Source: JABWCK01 sp043822385
GTDB taxonomy: Archaea > Micrarchaeota > Micrarchaeia > Norongarragalinales > Norongarragalinaceae
Direction of reading: 5' to 3'
Length of the DNA: 64,000 bases
NCBI GenBank assembly: GCA_043822385.1
Contig: JBDRBT010000014.1
Span: 3,259 to 67,258, forward strand
The position numbers and the translations under genes were made by a program. Below, in pieces: positions 8,401 through 16,778 of the stretch. A model generated the notes under the pieces. The model was not told the DNA's origin. It searched no databases and saw only the letters and a program-made list of their open reading frames with translations. Each line of letters starts with the position of its first letter. Position 1 is the stretch's first letter.

Positions 8401-9729
8401 ATGAAGTGCTTAATTTTACGCAAAACGCTCTCAACAAACCCGGATTACTATTGCTATTGTGAAGACGACTTCGTTAAAGTAATTCAAGACTCTACGCAAA
8501 GCGATTTCAATGAACTAGAAACAATCGAAGTTGAAGGAAGAAAAAAAGAAGGCTTGATTCTAGCTGAACAAATAAGCGTTTCAAAAGACGCTTCATTGAA
8601 AAAAAAGTTATTGAAAAAAGCTCAAGCACACGATTACGAGTTGTTGTTTGACGATGAGTGCAGTGAATTAATGAAGCACAAAACTAAAGCAACAGCGAAA
8701 ATAATCGCTGAAAAAGTATTGTTCTTAAAACCCGTCTTAATTCGATTTAATGACGATTGCGACGGGGTTTCTTCAGGGTTACTAGTAAAAAAAGCACTTC
8801 AAGAATACTGCTTGAAACACAACATTCCGCTAGAACTACGAGAACAACAATTAAACTCCGCTATTTACTCTGTAAACGATTACTTGTGGGATTCAGACCG
8901 GCTTGAAGAAGAAGGAGTGTTGTTCTTGCTTGACTTAGGCGCTAATCACCAAAGCCAGCAAGCGATTCAAGAAGCAACGAAACACTACACGGTAGTAATC
9001 CTAGACCACCACCCATTTAATGAAGAAACAGTAAAAAACACGGTTTTTTTGAGTCCAATGAATTCTGAAGGAACGTCATCACACACTACGGGACTACTTT
9101 CTTACTACTTAGCAATGGCGCTCAATGGCAAAGCAAATGAAAAACTAGCTTGGTTTTCAATGCAGAGCGATAAAAGCATTTACAGAAAAAAAACGGATTA
9201 CTTGGAACCAGTAGTAATAGATTACTTGACTCGTGACTACTCGAGTTTAAAAGAATACGAAAAAGTATTAGAGTCACAAGAAAAAATAAAGAGTCTTCAC
9301 GACAATGCCTTGCTTAAAATGAGGACTACGCTGGAAAAAACAGAACAAAAAATAAAAGAAGAAAAAATTAACAACGCTTTGCTGGTTACAGTTAACTTAA
9401 ACGCGGTAAAGAAAAAAAGTTACCCCCCAAAAAGCCTTGTAATAAACAATATTCACAACAAACGCGAAGAAAAAGAAGAATTAGTAGCAACAGTCGGCCA
9501 CTCGGATGACGCTATTCAATTCAGGGTTTCTCAAGCATTATGGAAAAAAGGATTCAAGGCAACAGACATAATCAAAAAAATAGTTAAGGAATTCGAGGGA
9601 GTAAGCGGCGGCGGACACGAGCAAGCCGCTGCAATGCGTTATCCGCTTGAACTCAAAAACCTAGTTTTAGAAAAAACCCTTGAGGAAACAAGGAAAGTAA
9701 TAAAAGAAACCACCGGAAAACACGCCTAG
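8401..9729 (+). CDS. DHH-family phosphoesterase, RecJ-like nuclease
   Basis: A 442-residue DHH/DHHA1 protein of the archaeal RecJ-like group, whose members act on single-stranded DNA or RNA and in some archaea associate with GINS. Motif I is IRFNDDCDGVSSG, motif II LFLLDLGAN, motif III VILDHHPF. The C-terminal DHHA1 domain ends with the substrate-binding SGGGHEQAAAMR. All the metal-binding acidic and histidine residues are present. About 90 N-terminal residues precede the DHH core. The gene is divergent from trm1 and 37 bases upstream of a small possible nucleic-acid-binding protein. Confidence 0.88.
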   Translation: MKCLILRKTLSTNPDYYCYCEDDFVKVIQDSTQSDFNELETIEVEGRKKEGLILAEQISVSKDASLKKKLLKKAQAHDYELLFDDECSELMKHKTKATAKIIAEKVLFLKPVLIRFNDDCDGVSSGLLVKKALQEYCLKHNIPLELREQQLNSAIYSVNDYLWDSDRLEEEGVLFLLDLGANHQSQQAIQEATKHYTVVILDHHPFNEETVKNTVFLSPMNSEGTSSHTTGLLSYYLAMALNGKANEKLAWFSMQSDKSIYRKKTDYLEPVVIDYLTRDYSSLKEYEKVLESQEKIKSLHDNALLKMRTTLEKTEQKIKEEKINNALLVTVNLNAVKKKSYPPKSLVINNIHNKREEKEELVATVGHSDDAIQFRVSQALWKKGFKATDIIKKIVKEFEGVSGGGHEQAAAMRYPLELKNLVLEKTLEETRKVIKETTGKHA

Positions 9730-9766
9730 AAATCTTTTTTTAAACCAAAAAACTAAGGAGAGTATT

Positions 9767-10204
9767 ATGACTGAAAAATTTAATGTGTATAAACCAAGGA
9801 AAACCGGTAACGGCGCTGCAGTTCAATTTGATTTCAATGAAAGCGTTAAAGCAGTATTCGTTGAAACAACAATGCAGTCTGGAGAACAACAATTCGACTG
9901 GCAAAACAAGATAGTATTCAAGCTCGCTTCCATGGACTCCGCTAAAATAATTACGGTTTTGGAAGGTAAGAGTAAGGGAATAGACTTGTTTCACGACATG
10001 AGTAAAAGCAAGTTTTCAAGCGATTCAAGCACTAAAAACACTACTTTAACGCTAAGCAAAGGGGATTACGGTTTCTTCTTTAAGTTAAGCAAGCAAAAAA
10101 CAGACGGCTCAGTGCAAACAGTTAATTGCTCGTTAAGCGAGGAGGAAGGAGTAATACTCCGCATTCTTCTTAGTAAAGCAATAGAAAAATCCTTCGGCTG
10201 GTAA
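9767..10204 (+). CDS. Small beta-rich protein, possibly nucleic-acid binding
   Basis: A 145-residue protein of alternating beta strands and a C-terminal helix. It begins KFNVYKPRKTGNGAAVQFDF and ends with LSEEEGVILRILLSKAIEKS plus FGW. The layout (basic start, beta core, acidic patch, terminal amphipathic helix with FGW) reminds me of PC4/Whirly-type single-stranded DNA-binding folds. I cannot confirm this by eye. It follows the DHH nuclease on the same strand after 37 bases, with GGAGAG upstream of the ATG, so the two are probably co-transcribed. Confidence 0.5.
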   Translation: MTEKFNVYKPRKTGNGAAVQFDFNESVKAVFVETTMQSGEQQFDWQNKIVFKLASMDSAKIITVLEGKSKGIDLFHDMSKSKFSSDSSTKNTTLTLSKGDYGFFFKLSKQKTDGSVQTVNCSLSEEEGVILRILLSKAIEKSFGW

Positions 10205-10206
10205 AA

Positions 10207-11553
10207 TTAAGGCAAGGTAGTTGCGTTTACGGTATTGCTTGCGTCACCCCCGTTTCCCGCAACATCAATTCCTTTAACGAAGTAATAAAACGCGGTAGCG
10301 TTAGTCAAACCAGCATCTTCATAAAACAAGTTAGTAGTGTTAACAACGTTAGTTCCATTCTTGAATACTGCGTACGTACTCAAGCCACTGTAAGAATCAG
10401 TTGAAGCACTCCAAACCAAGAAAACACTAGAGTTAGTAGCGTTAGCAACAGAAAGAACTGGTGCTGAAGGAACCGTCGCATCTACTTTCACGGTGTAATT
10501 ACTAGAAGCGAAAGCCCTGTTTCCTGCAGAATCAAAACAACGCGCATTCCACAAGTAAACCCCATCACTCAAGGAAGCATTAATAGAATTAATTACGCCA
10601 CTCAAAGGCGTGGTGTTTGTTGCTGCGGCAACCCAACTCGTTGCGTTGTGAAAAACAGAGCAATTAGCTAAACTAGCGTCACTAGGAATAAAAGAGAAAA
10701 CAACGTTGTTACTCAAAAACCAAGCGTCGTTAGAAGGCGTAGACAAGGAAACAGTTGGGAGAGTAGAATCCGCGCCGGTTGATTGACTAAAATCACTTGT
10801 TTCAACGCAAGTAGTAGTGCAACTAGTGAGTTTAAAGTGGTAAGTCGAATCAGCTTGCAAACCATTTATAGTGAAAGAGTGGGTAGTAACGTTAATTGTT
10901 GAAGAAACATTAGTGCCGTAAGACGAATTCAAGCCGTATTGAATCAAACTAGTTGCAGCTTGAGTAGTAATCCAAACAACAGTCATGGACGTAGCTCCAG
11001 GCGTTAAAGTAATGTTAGTGATGGTTAATGGCGCAACATTAATCGTAATTGTCGCGTAACAAGTAACTCCAGCTAAAGCAGTTACAATGTACTCCGCGCT
11101 AGTAGCAGCAGGCGGGTAAGAACACAACACAGTTCCCTTGAACGTGCTTGATGAAACAGGAACTACTTGAACCATAGAATTACCGCAATTAACAATTAAT
11201 TGTTCAGACGGCATTTTGTTGAAAACCACGCTAACTACAGTGTTAACTTCAGCATCAACAGGATTCGGGTACGCTGAAACAGTGCACGACAAAGGCGCGT
11301 CAGGCGTTGGAGTTGGAGTAGCAGTGGGAGTTGGCGTGGCTGCAGTCTCGCATTTTCCATTATCCTGATTACACGCTGCTCCTTCACAGCAATCAACACC
11401 CAAACCACAATATTCACCCGCAGGAACGCAAGAAGGCGCGTCAGGCGTTGGAGTTATTGACACTGAAGGAGTTGGAGTAACAGTCGGGTTTGTTTCTTCT
11501 TGAACGCAACCAAGCAAAAGCACAGAAAAAACAAGTAAAACAATAAGTCTCAT
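10207..11553 (-). CDS. Secreted lipoprotein with fibronectin type III-like domains
   Basis: A 448-residue surface protein. The N-terminus is a lipoprotein signal (VLLLGC, Cys16). A Thr/Pro-rich linker follows, with a cysteine knot-like insert around residues 39-68 (paired Cys, including DCCEGAAC), then a second TPTPTP linker. The rest is beta-sandwich: one domain near residues 90-170, a fibronectin III-like domain near 175-260, an Ig-like domain, and a last fibronectin III domain (SVFLVWSASTDSYSGLSTY). It sits one base downstream of the secreted protein at 11553, so the two are likely an operon encoding cell-surface proteins. Confidence 0.8.
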   Translation of the reverse strand: MRLIVLLVFSVLLLGCVQEETNPTVTPTPSVSITPTPDAPSCVPAGEYCGLGVDCCEGAACNQDNGKCETAATPTPTATPTPTPDAPLSCTVSAYPNPVDAEVNTVVSVVFNKMPSEQLIVNCGNSMVQVVPVSSSTFKGTVLCSYPPAATSAEYIVTALAGVTCYATITINVAPLTITNITLTPGATSMTVVWITTQAATSLIQYGLNSSYGTNVSSTINVTTHSFTINGLQADSTYHFKLTSCTTTCVETSDFSQSTGADSTLPTVSLSTPSNDAWFLSNNVVFSFIPSDASLANCSVFHNATSWVAAATNTTPLSGVINSINASLSDGVYLWNARCFDSAGNRAFASSNYTVKVDATVPSAPVLSVANATNSSVFLVWSASTDSYSGLSTYAVFKNGTNVVNTTNLFYEDAGLTNATAFYYFVKGIDVAGNGGDASNTVNATTLP

Positions 11554-13073
11554 TATGAAAGTCTTAACACAGTTAAGTCATTTAAACTTTTTTCTGAGTA
11601 AAACTTTTCCTTAATATTAGAAGAAGAACAATGCAAAACAGCGTCAGCATCAAAAACAACTAACAACCCGAGAATAGTTTCAATGCTAGTTCCATTGTGT
11701 TTGCATTCTTTTTCAAGCAAGCAATACAATTTCATTCCTTTTTTCTTCTTGAAGCGAAGCACTTTACTCTTCTTTTTTACGAGGAAAAACACAGCGAGAA
11801 ACAACGGCAAAACAAAAAGAAAAGAAAAATCAATTGTTTCTTCTTTTTCCTCCAAAATTTCTTTATTCTCCGGCAAAAACACTTTGGTTTTTTTAACGTT
11901 AGGCGAAGGAGAAACAACAATCAAGGGAGAAGGAATAATTTCTTCAATTGGAGTTGGCGTTTCTTTAACTGAAGGAAAAGGAGTGAAAACGGGGGTAACG
12001 CTTATTTCACGCTCTATTAACGCAAACTCGAACAAAACTTCAATAACTGAAAAAGCAGGTAAATCGAAAGTTTTGGAAACACAACGAGAATCAAAACACT
12101 CGCTCCAAACTAATGAAGAGTAATTCAAAAAAGAAGGATTGGAAAAAGAAACCAGTAATTTAGAAAAATTGTGTTCAGTAAACCAATTTCCTTCACTAAC
12201 TTCAAAACTAGAAGAAAAAGTTTTTTCTTGAGGGAAAAACAAATCGCACACCCAAAAATCAATGAAATCAAAAACGCACTCGCCTTCACCGTAGCCAGTA
12301 ACAATCAACAACCAATTCACTTGAACGCCAGTTTGACTTAACTGAGTTAAGGAATAAACAGGCTGAAAACTAGAGTTAACGTCAACTTCAAGCAAAGATT
12401 CTTCGCTATAATTTTTTGAATCAAAAGCACGCAGTTTCAAAACGCGCAAGCCGTCTTCAAGTAACGAAAAGTTTTTTTCAACGCGGCAACAAGAAACGCG
12501 CTCCCACTCGCTTTGAAAAAACAAGTCATAAAACAACTCGTCTTCATCCGCATCAGTACTTGGAAGCCAAGAAATATTTTTAGCGCCGTACACTTTGCCT
12601 TGCAACGAGTTGAAAACAGGTGCAGACGGGGGGGAATTTGGAAGCGGTTCGAAAACTAACTGTAGGAAACGCTGCCAGCCGCCCCAACCATTCTCGCAAC
12701 CGTTCACTCCAACTGAAAGAATTTTTAATGAAACGTTAGTTCCAGCAAAATCAGTTAAATCAACAGTTTGCCAATTCTCGTTAATGTTGCAAAACCTGCC
12801 TGGATTAGGCTCGCAAACCATGAAACTAGCGTGCTGCAAGTCATTAACGAAAACGGTTTCGTTAACGCAGCGAAGGCTAGCGCAAACACTACCTGGACCG
12901 CCGCAATTAGCTTCCTTAGTGTGAAAATCTGCTTTAAAGAAATATTGTCCAGCAGCACTAGGAATGAAAAAACTTATTTCAGAATAACCATTGTTTGGTT
13001 GAAATAATTCGCTTGGCTCTAGAAAAACACCAGCAACAACAGAAGAAAAAAACAGTAATAAGTAAAACTTCAC
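11553..13073 (-). CDS. Secreted, C-terminally anchored surface protein
   Basis: A 506-residue protein with a signal peptide (LLLFFSSVVAGVF). The N-terminal beta-rich domain of about 140 residues contains paired cysteines (NCGGPGSVCASLRC, GRFCNINENW, GCENGWGGW) and looks like a ligand-binding jelly-roll. A fibronectin III-like domain follows (SAPVFNSLQGKVYG onward). A Thr/Pro-rich stalk ends in a membrane helix (FLFVLPLFLAVFFLV) and a basic, probably cytoplasmic tail of about 70 residues. It is read with the lipoprotein at 10207, overlapping by one base. Ligand unknown. Confidence 0.72.
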   Translation of the reverse strand: MKFYLLLFFSSVVAGVFLEPSELFQPNNGYSEISFFIPSAAGQYFFKADFHTKEANCGGPGSVCASLRCVNETVFVNDLQHASFMVCEPNPGRFCNINENWQTVDLTDFAGTNVSLKILSVGVNGCENGWGGWQRFLQLVFEPLPNSPPSAPVFNSLQGKVYGAKNISWLPSTDADEDELFYDLFFQSEWERVSCCRVEKNFSLLEDGLRVLKLRAFDSKNYSEESLLEVDVNSSFQPVYSLTQLSQTGVQVNWLLIVTGYGEGECVFDFIDFWVCDLFFPQEKTFSSSFEVSEGNWFTEHNFSKLLVSFSNPSFLNYSSLVWSECFDSRCVSKTFDLPAFSVIEVLFEFALIEREISVTPVFTPFPSVKETPTPIEEIIPSPLIVVSPSPNVKKTKVFLPENKEILEEKEETIDFSFLFVLPLFLAVFFLVKKKSKVLRFKKKKGMKLYCLLEKECKHNGTSIETILGLLVVFDADAVLHCSSSNIKEKFYSEKSLNDLTVLRLS

Positions 13074-13120
13074 GAAAACAAAGAGGAAAGAAAAAACTTA
13101 AGAGTTAGGTAGAAAAAAAA

Positions 13121-14161
13121 TCAACTAATAGTTTCTAACGCTTTTTTCCATAATGCTTGAGCGTTAAAAAAGGAATTGAAAGCAGAATCAAAATCACTTG
13201 AAATCAAGTCTTGAGGCGTTAAAACGCGTAATTCGTCTAAGTCTTTTAAAATATTTTCATTCAAATCTAAAGCATTAAATTTACTGATTTTTTCTTTGAA
13301 GTAATCCAGCAAAAAACCGCGGTAAACTTGTTCAGCACAATCACTAGACTCAAGCTTCACGTCTTTTAGTTTAGCGTCAACGCATAAAGAAACAACCGAA
13401 CCTTTTGCTTCGCTCAACAAATTGTTTACGAAAGCGCGTTCTACAGGTTGTTTTTCGTGTTTCACTACAGGCAATAAAGAAGCGTCAGATCCTTGAGGAT
13501 TAAAAACTTGAAAATCATAGTGAGGCGCTAGAAAACCAAATGAACCATCTTCAACTCGGTACTTTGACGGGAAAAAACAATAATTCTTAGCCACCTTCAA
13601 GGAAACCCCCATATTCCCACCTACTAACCCGGATGAAGCGAAAACTTCTTTGGAATACTCTGGAATTCCTTTTAACAAAAGAAAAAGTTTTTTTTCAGTT
13701 TCTTGCTTGCTTGTTTTTTGTTTCAAATAATTTTCTAAAACACTCAATACTAGAAGAAGCAAGCCGGTACTGCCTGCAGAGTGGCCCAAGTACTTTCCGC
13801 AAATAATTTCTTTTCCTTGCTTGAATAATTCGCGGTAACTAGCTAAACAATCATTTACAGGGAGCGTATCGTCATCAAAAAAAACGCAGTCTAATTCTTT
13901 TTTAACTGCGTGAAGCAAGCCAATGTTGCGCAAGCCACCGAAGCCACTAAACAAGAAAGAAAATTCGTTAACAGAAGCAATAAAGTCTTCCTCGCAAACT
14001 AGTTCGCAGTCGCAATCAATTTCCTTGGTTAATCTAGTGTTTTCAGTAAAACAAGTTTTAGGGCTGATTACTAGAAAAGAATCGTTTTTGGATTGTTTTG
14101 AGTAAGCCGTCAAGCACTCTTTCAGCAAAAAGGGCTTGCTGGACAATATTACAACGAGCAT
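13121..14161 (-). CDS. Glycosyltransferase family 2-like protein
   Basis: A 346-residue protein with features of a GT-A fold. The N-terminus is a hydrophobic strand (MLVVILSSKPFLLKECL). Then comes RNIGLLHAVKKELDCVFFDD, where FDDD is the likely metal/nucleotide-sugar DxD motif, then SSGLVGGNMGVSLKVAKN and VEDGSFGFLA, the usual acceptor-side acidic region. The C-terminal 120 residues are helical. Sugar donor and acceptor cannot be inferred. Its start abuts the histone stop on the same strand, and two surface proteins lie downstream, so cell-surface glycan or glycoprotein assembly is a reasonable guess. Confidence 0.62.
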   Translation of the reverse strand: MLVVILSSKPFLLKECLTAYSKQSKNDSFLVISPKTCFTENTRLTKEIDCDCELVCEEDFIASVNEFSFLFSGFGGLRNIGLLHAVKKELDCVFFDDDTLPVNDCLASYRELFKQGKEIICGKYLGHSAGSTGLLLLVLSVLENYLKQKTSKQETEKKLFLLLKGIPEYSKEVFASSGLVGGNMGVSLKVAKNYCFFPSKYRVEDGSFGFLAPHYDFQVFNPQGSDASLLPVVKHEKQPVERAFVNNLLSEAKGSVVSLCVDAKLKDVKLESSDCAEQVYRGFLLDYFKEKISKFNALDLNENILKDLDELRVLTPQDLISSDFDSAFNSFFNAQALWKKALETIS

Positions 14162-14362
14162 TTAACGAGAGCCTAATTTAATATCTTCCTTAGTAACAGT
14201 CTTGCGTCCAGCGTGTTTAGCTAGTTTTACTGCTTTAGAAGAAATATCTAAACCAACTTCCTCTAGAACGTCGGTTAAAGCTTCAGCAGCATCTTGAGAA
14301 ACACGGTCAGCACCTGCCTTCCTAATCAATCGCTCTACTGGAGCAATTGGGAGTATCGCCAT
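14162..14362 (-). CDS. Archaeal histone
   Basis: A 66-residue single histone fold that dimerises and wraps DNA. It starts MAILPIAPVERLIRKAGADR and contains VSQDAAEALTDVLEEVG, the long central helix, and AGRKTVTKEDIKLGSR, the loop-2/helix-3 region that contacts DNA. Length and ends match classic archaeal histones. An in-frame ATG at 14533 exists, but the ATG at 14362 gives the canonical N-terminus. It is followed directly by the glycosyltransferase-like gene. Confidence 0.96.
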   Translation of the reverse strand: MAILPIAPVERLIRKAGADRVSQDAAEALTDVLEEVGLDISSKAVKLAKHAGRKTVTKEDIKLGSR

Positions 14363-14404
14363 TAAACCACCCACCTGAAAATAAAATGCTTTACAATCCT
14401 TTAA

Positions 14405-14422
14405 AACGCTTAGAAAAGCGTT
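14405..14422. promoter_or_regulatory. Inverted repeat upstream of the histone gene
   Basis: AACGCTT-AGAA-AAGCGTT is a perfect 7-base inverted repeat. It lies 43 bases upstream of the histone ATG and overlaps a TATA-like TTTTAAAG read on the minus strand. It could be an operator for the histone promoter. The function is inferred from position only. Confidence 0.35.
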
Positions 14423-14542
14423 CTCGCGCCTTGAACCACCACTTTCAAGCCACGGGATAGTAAAAAGGCTGGCGCGTTTTAAAAAACCCACACTTCCAGT
14501 AAAAACCAAACAACAATTATTCTTCTTATTCATTATTGATTA

Positions 14543-16069
14543 GTGCTTGACTTAACTTTACTCAAGAGAGAAAAGGCGGAATTAAGAGATTACCAGTTAA
14601 TAACTGCAGAAAACTGCTTGAAACACAAAGCTTGCTTGGTAGTAATGCCCACTGCTTTCGGCAAGACGTTCGTTGCAATACTAGCAATAGCTCACTTATT
14701 GAAAGAAAAAAAGAAAGTCTTGTTTCTAGCTCCAACAAAACCCTTAGCAATACAGCAAGCCAACCGAATAATCGACTCGCTAGACATTAATCCCGAAACA
14801 GTACTGGTAGTTACTGGAGAAACGCCGCCCGAAGAAAGAACAAAACAATACGCTGGTGCGTTCGTTGTTGTAGGCACTCCGCAAACAATTGAACACGACG
14901 TGTTAAGCAGCCGCATTATGCTGAAAGAATACAATTTGATTGTTTTCGATGAAGCGCACAGAGCAATAGGGGATTACGCTTACGTTTTCCTTGGGGAACA
15001 AGCGCAAAAACATAAGTTAATGGTTTTAGGCTTGACTGCGTCTCCTTCTTCAGACCCAGCTAAAATACTGCAAGTATGCAACAATCTAGGCGTGAAACAC
15101 GTTGAAGTCAAGACAGAAAAAGACGACGACGCCAAACAATACGCTAACAAAGTAGACTTAGACTGGGAGTATATTGACTTGCCTCCCGAATTCAAGCAAG
15201 TCCGGGATGCGTTAGAAGAATTATTGAAAGAACCGTTAGGAATGCTTAAAGACAACGGCTTCCTGCAGACCTCTGCAATCACTACAAACAAGCGGCAATT
15301 ACTTGAATTAAGAGGAAAAATAATGCAAGCAACGCGCACAGACCCGCGCGCTTACCAGTGCTTGAGTGCGTTAGCTAAAGCAATGAATTTAGTGCAAGCA
15401 ATAGACTTGCTTGAAAGTCAAGGCCTCCGGTCGTTAAGTGAATTCTTGAACGGGTTAAGCGAGAGGAAAACTAAAACCAAGGCAGTAACTCAATTACTAA
15501 CTGATTTCAGAGTCAAAAAAATCCAGACTGGAATTAACACTTTGTTGGAAAACGAAATAGAACACCCTAAAATGCAGCGGTTAAAAGACATAATTATTAA
15601 TTCAGTAAGCAAGGGAGAAAGCGCGATTGTTTTCGCTCACTACCGTAATAGTGTTGACGCAATTTCAAGCGAGTTAAACAAAATACCTAAAGTAGACGCG
15701 CGAATAATGGTTGGCCGCAGTAATGAGGGAATGACTCAAAAAAAACAAAAAGAACGCTTGGATGAATTCCGAAACAAGGAATTCAACGTGCTTGTATCAA
15801 CGAGCATCGGCGAGGAAGGAATAGACGTGCCAGCCGTGGATTTAGTTGTTTTTTATGAAGCAGTTCCGTCAGAAATTCGCTTGATTCAACGCAGGGGGAG
15901 AGCGGGGAGAACTAGGGTTGGCCGCGCAATTATTCTAGTTACTAAAGGAACTAAAGACGAAGCATTCTTGTGGATTTCACGCCGCAAGGAAGCTAAAATG
16001 CACGAGTCACTAAAAACAGTTAATGCTTTACTGAAAGAACCACCGCAACAAAAACTACTTGATTTTTAA
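14543..16069 (+). CDS. hef: Hef-type helicase (separate helicase half, FANCM-like)
   Basis: A superfamily 2 helicase of the archaeal Hef/FANCM type, acting on stalled replication forks. It starts at GTG. Motifs seen are the Q-like ELRDYQLITAENC, Walker A PTAFGKTFVAI, Ia LAPTKPLA, DEAH box IVFDEAHRAIG, motif III GLTASPSS, motif V STSIGEEGIDVP and motif VI QRRGRAGR. The Hef insert domain lies between motifs III and IV. The protein stops after about 508 residues with QQKLLDF, a PCNA-interaction-like peptide. The nuclease half is a separate gene 41 bases downstream. Confidence 0.9.
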   Translation: MLDLTLLKREKAELRDYQLITAENCLKHKACLVVMPTAFGKTFVAILAIAHLLKEKKKVLFLAPTKPLAIQQANRIIDSLDINPETVLVVTGETPPEERTKQYAGAFVVVGTPQTIEHDVLSSRIMLKEYNLIVFDEAHRAIGDYAYVFLGEQAQKHKLMVLGLTASPSSDPAKILQVCNNLGVKHVEVKTEKDDDAKQYANKVDLDWEYIDLPPEFKQVRDALEELLKEPLGMLKDNGFLQTSAITTNKRQLLELRGKIMQATRTDPRAYQCLSALAKAMNLVQAIDLLESQGLRSLSEFLNGLSERKTKTKAVTQLLTDFRVKKIQTGINTLLENEIEHPKMQRLKDIIINSVSKGESAIVFAHYRNSVDAISSELNKIPKVDARIMVGRSNEGMTQKKQKERLDEFRNKEFNVLVSTSIGEEGIDVPAVDLVVFYEAVPSEIRLIQRRGRAGRTRVGRAIILVTKGTKDEAFLWISRRKEAKMHESLKTVNALLKEPPQQKLLDF

Positions 16070-16110
16070 TCAAGCAAAAACGGAAAAACCAGTTGCTCCT
16101 AATAAGTAAA

Positions 16111-16755
16111 ATGGAAGAAAGAGTACAGGTTATTCTAGACGACCGCGAATTAAAGAGCGGTTGCGCTAAAGCACTTTACTCAATGGACGCCTTGCTTACT
16201 CCAAAACGATTGGATGTAGGCGATTACGTGTTGAGTGACAGGGCTTGCGTTGAAAGAAAAAGCGCTGACGACTTCGAAGCCTCAATAATTGACGGCAGGT
16301 TGTTTGAGCAAGCAAAACAACTCAAAGCAACGTACGCTTCCCCAATAATAATTATAGTCGGAAAAGAATTCTATAGAGTTAATGAGAAAGCAAGGCGCGG
16401 CGCCTTTCTCTCGTTGATGATTGACTACCAAATTCCGTTGTTTTTTGTTGAAACAGAGAAAGAACTAGCTGAATTAATTCACGCTATAGCAGTGAAAGAA
16501 CAACTGCAAGAAAAAAGAGAGTTAAAGCTACAGTACGGAAAGAAAAACACGTCCTTATCAGAACAACAACAATTAATCGTTGAGTCAATTCCGTTGATAG
16601 GGCCTAAGAACGCGAAAATGTTGTTGAAGCACTTTGGTTCTGTAGAGAAAGTGTATGAAGCAGACACTGAGGCGCTGCAGGAATGCGAGGGAATCGGCCC
16701 TACGCGAGCCAAGGAAATCAGGCGCATTATAACCAGCCAATACGAAACTCAATAA
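16111..16755 (+). CDS. XPF/Hef-type ERCC4 nuclease with helix-hairpin-helix
   Basis: The nuclease half of Hef, or a stand-alone XPF-like enzyme that cuts branched DNA. The ERCC4 domain has VILDDRELKSG, GDYVLSDRACVERKSADDFE (catalytic GDY and ERK-x3-D) and the following SIIDGRLFEQAKQL. Residues about 150-210 carry tandem helix-hairpin-helix motifs (IPLIGPKNAKMLL and CEGIGPTRAKEI). I use the ATG at 16111 rather than the TTG at 16093. In many euryarchaea these domains are fused to the helicase in one protein. Here they are split into two adjacent genes. Confidence 0.9.
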   Translation: MEERVQVILDDRELKSGCAKALYSMDALLTPKRLDVGDYVLSDRACVERKSADDFEASIIDGRLFEQAKQLKATYASPIIIIVGKEFYRVNEKARRGAFLSLMIDYQIPLFFVETEKELAELIHAIAVKEQLQEKRELKLQYGKKNTSLSEQQQLIVESIPLIGPKNAKMLLKHFGSVEKVYEADTEALQECEGIGPTRAKEIRRIITSQYETQ

Positions 16756-16778
16756 AAAAGAAAAAACAAGGGATTTAT

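Noticed and set aside
11683..12123. Two overlapping plus-strand frames opposite the secreted protein at 11553
   Set aside because: Both are low-complexity (Lys/Phe/Arg-rich) shadows of a gene with a signal peptide, fibronectin-like domain and membrane anchor.
14363..14533. A tRNA or an N-terminal extension of the histone
   Set aside because: There is no T-loop or acceptor pairing, and the extended reading MNKKNNC is unlike any histone N-terminus.
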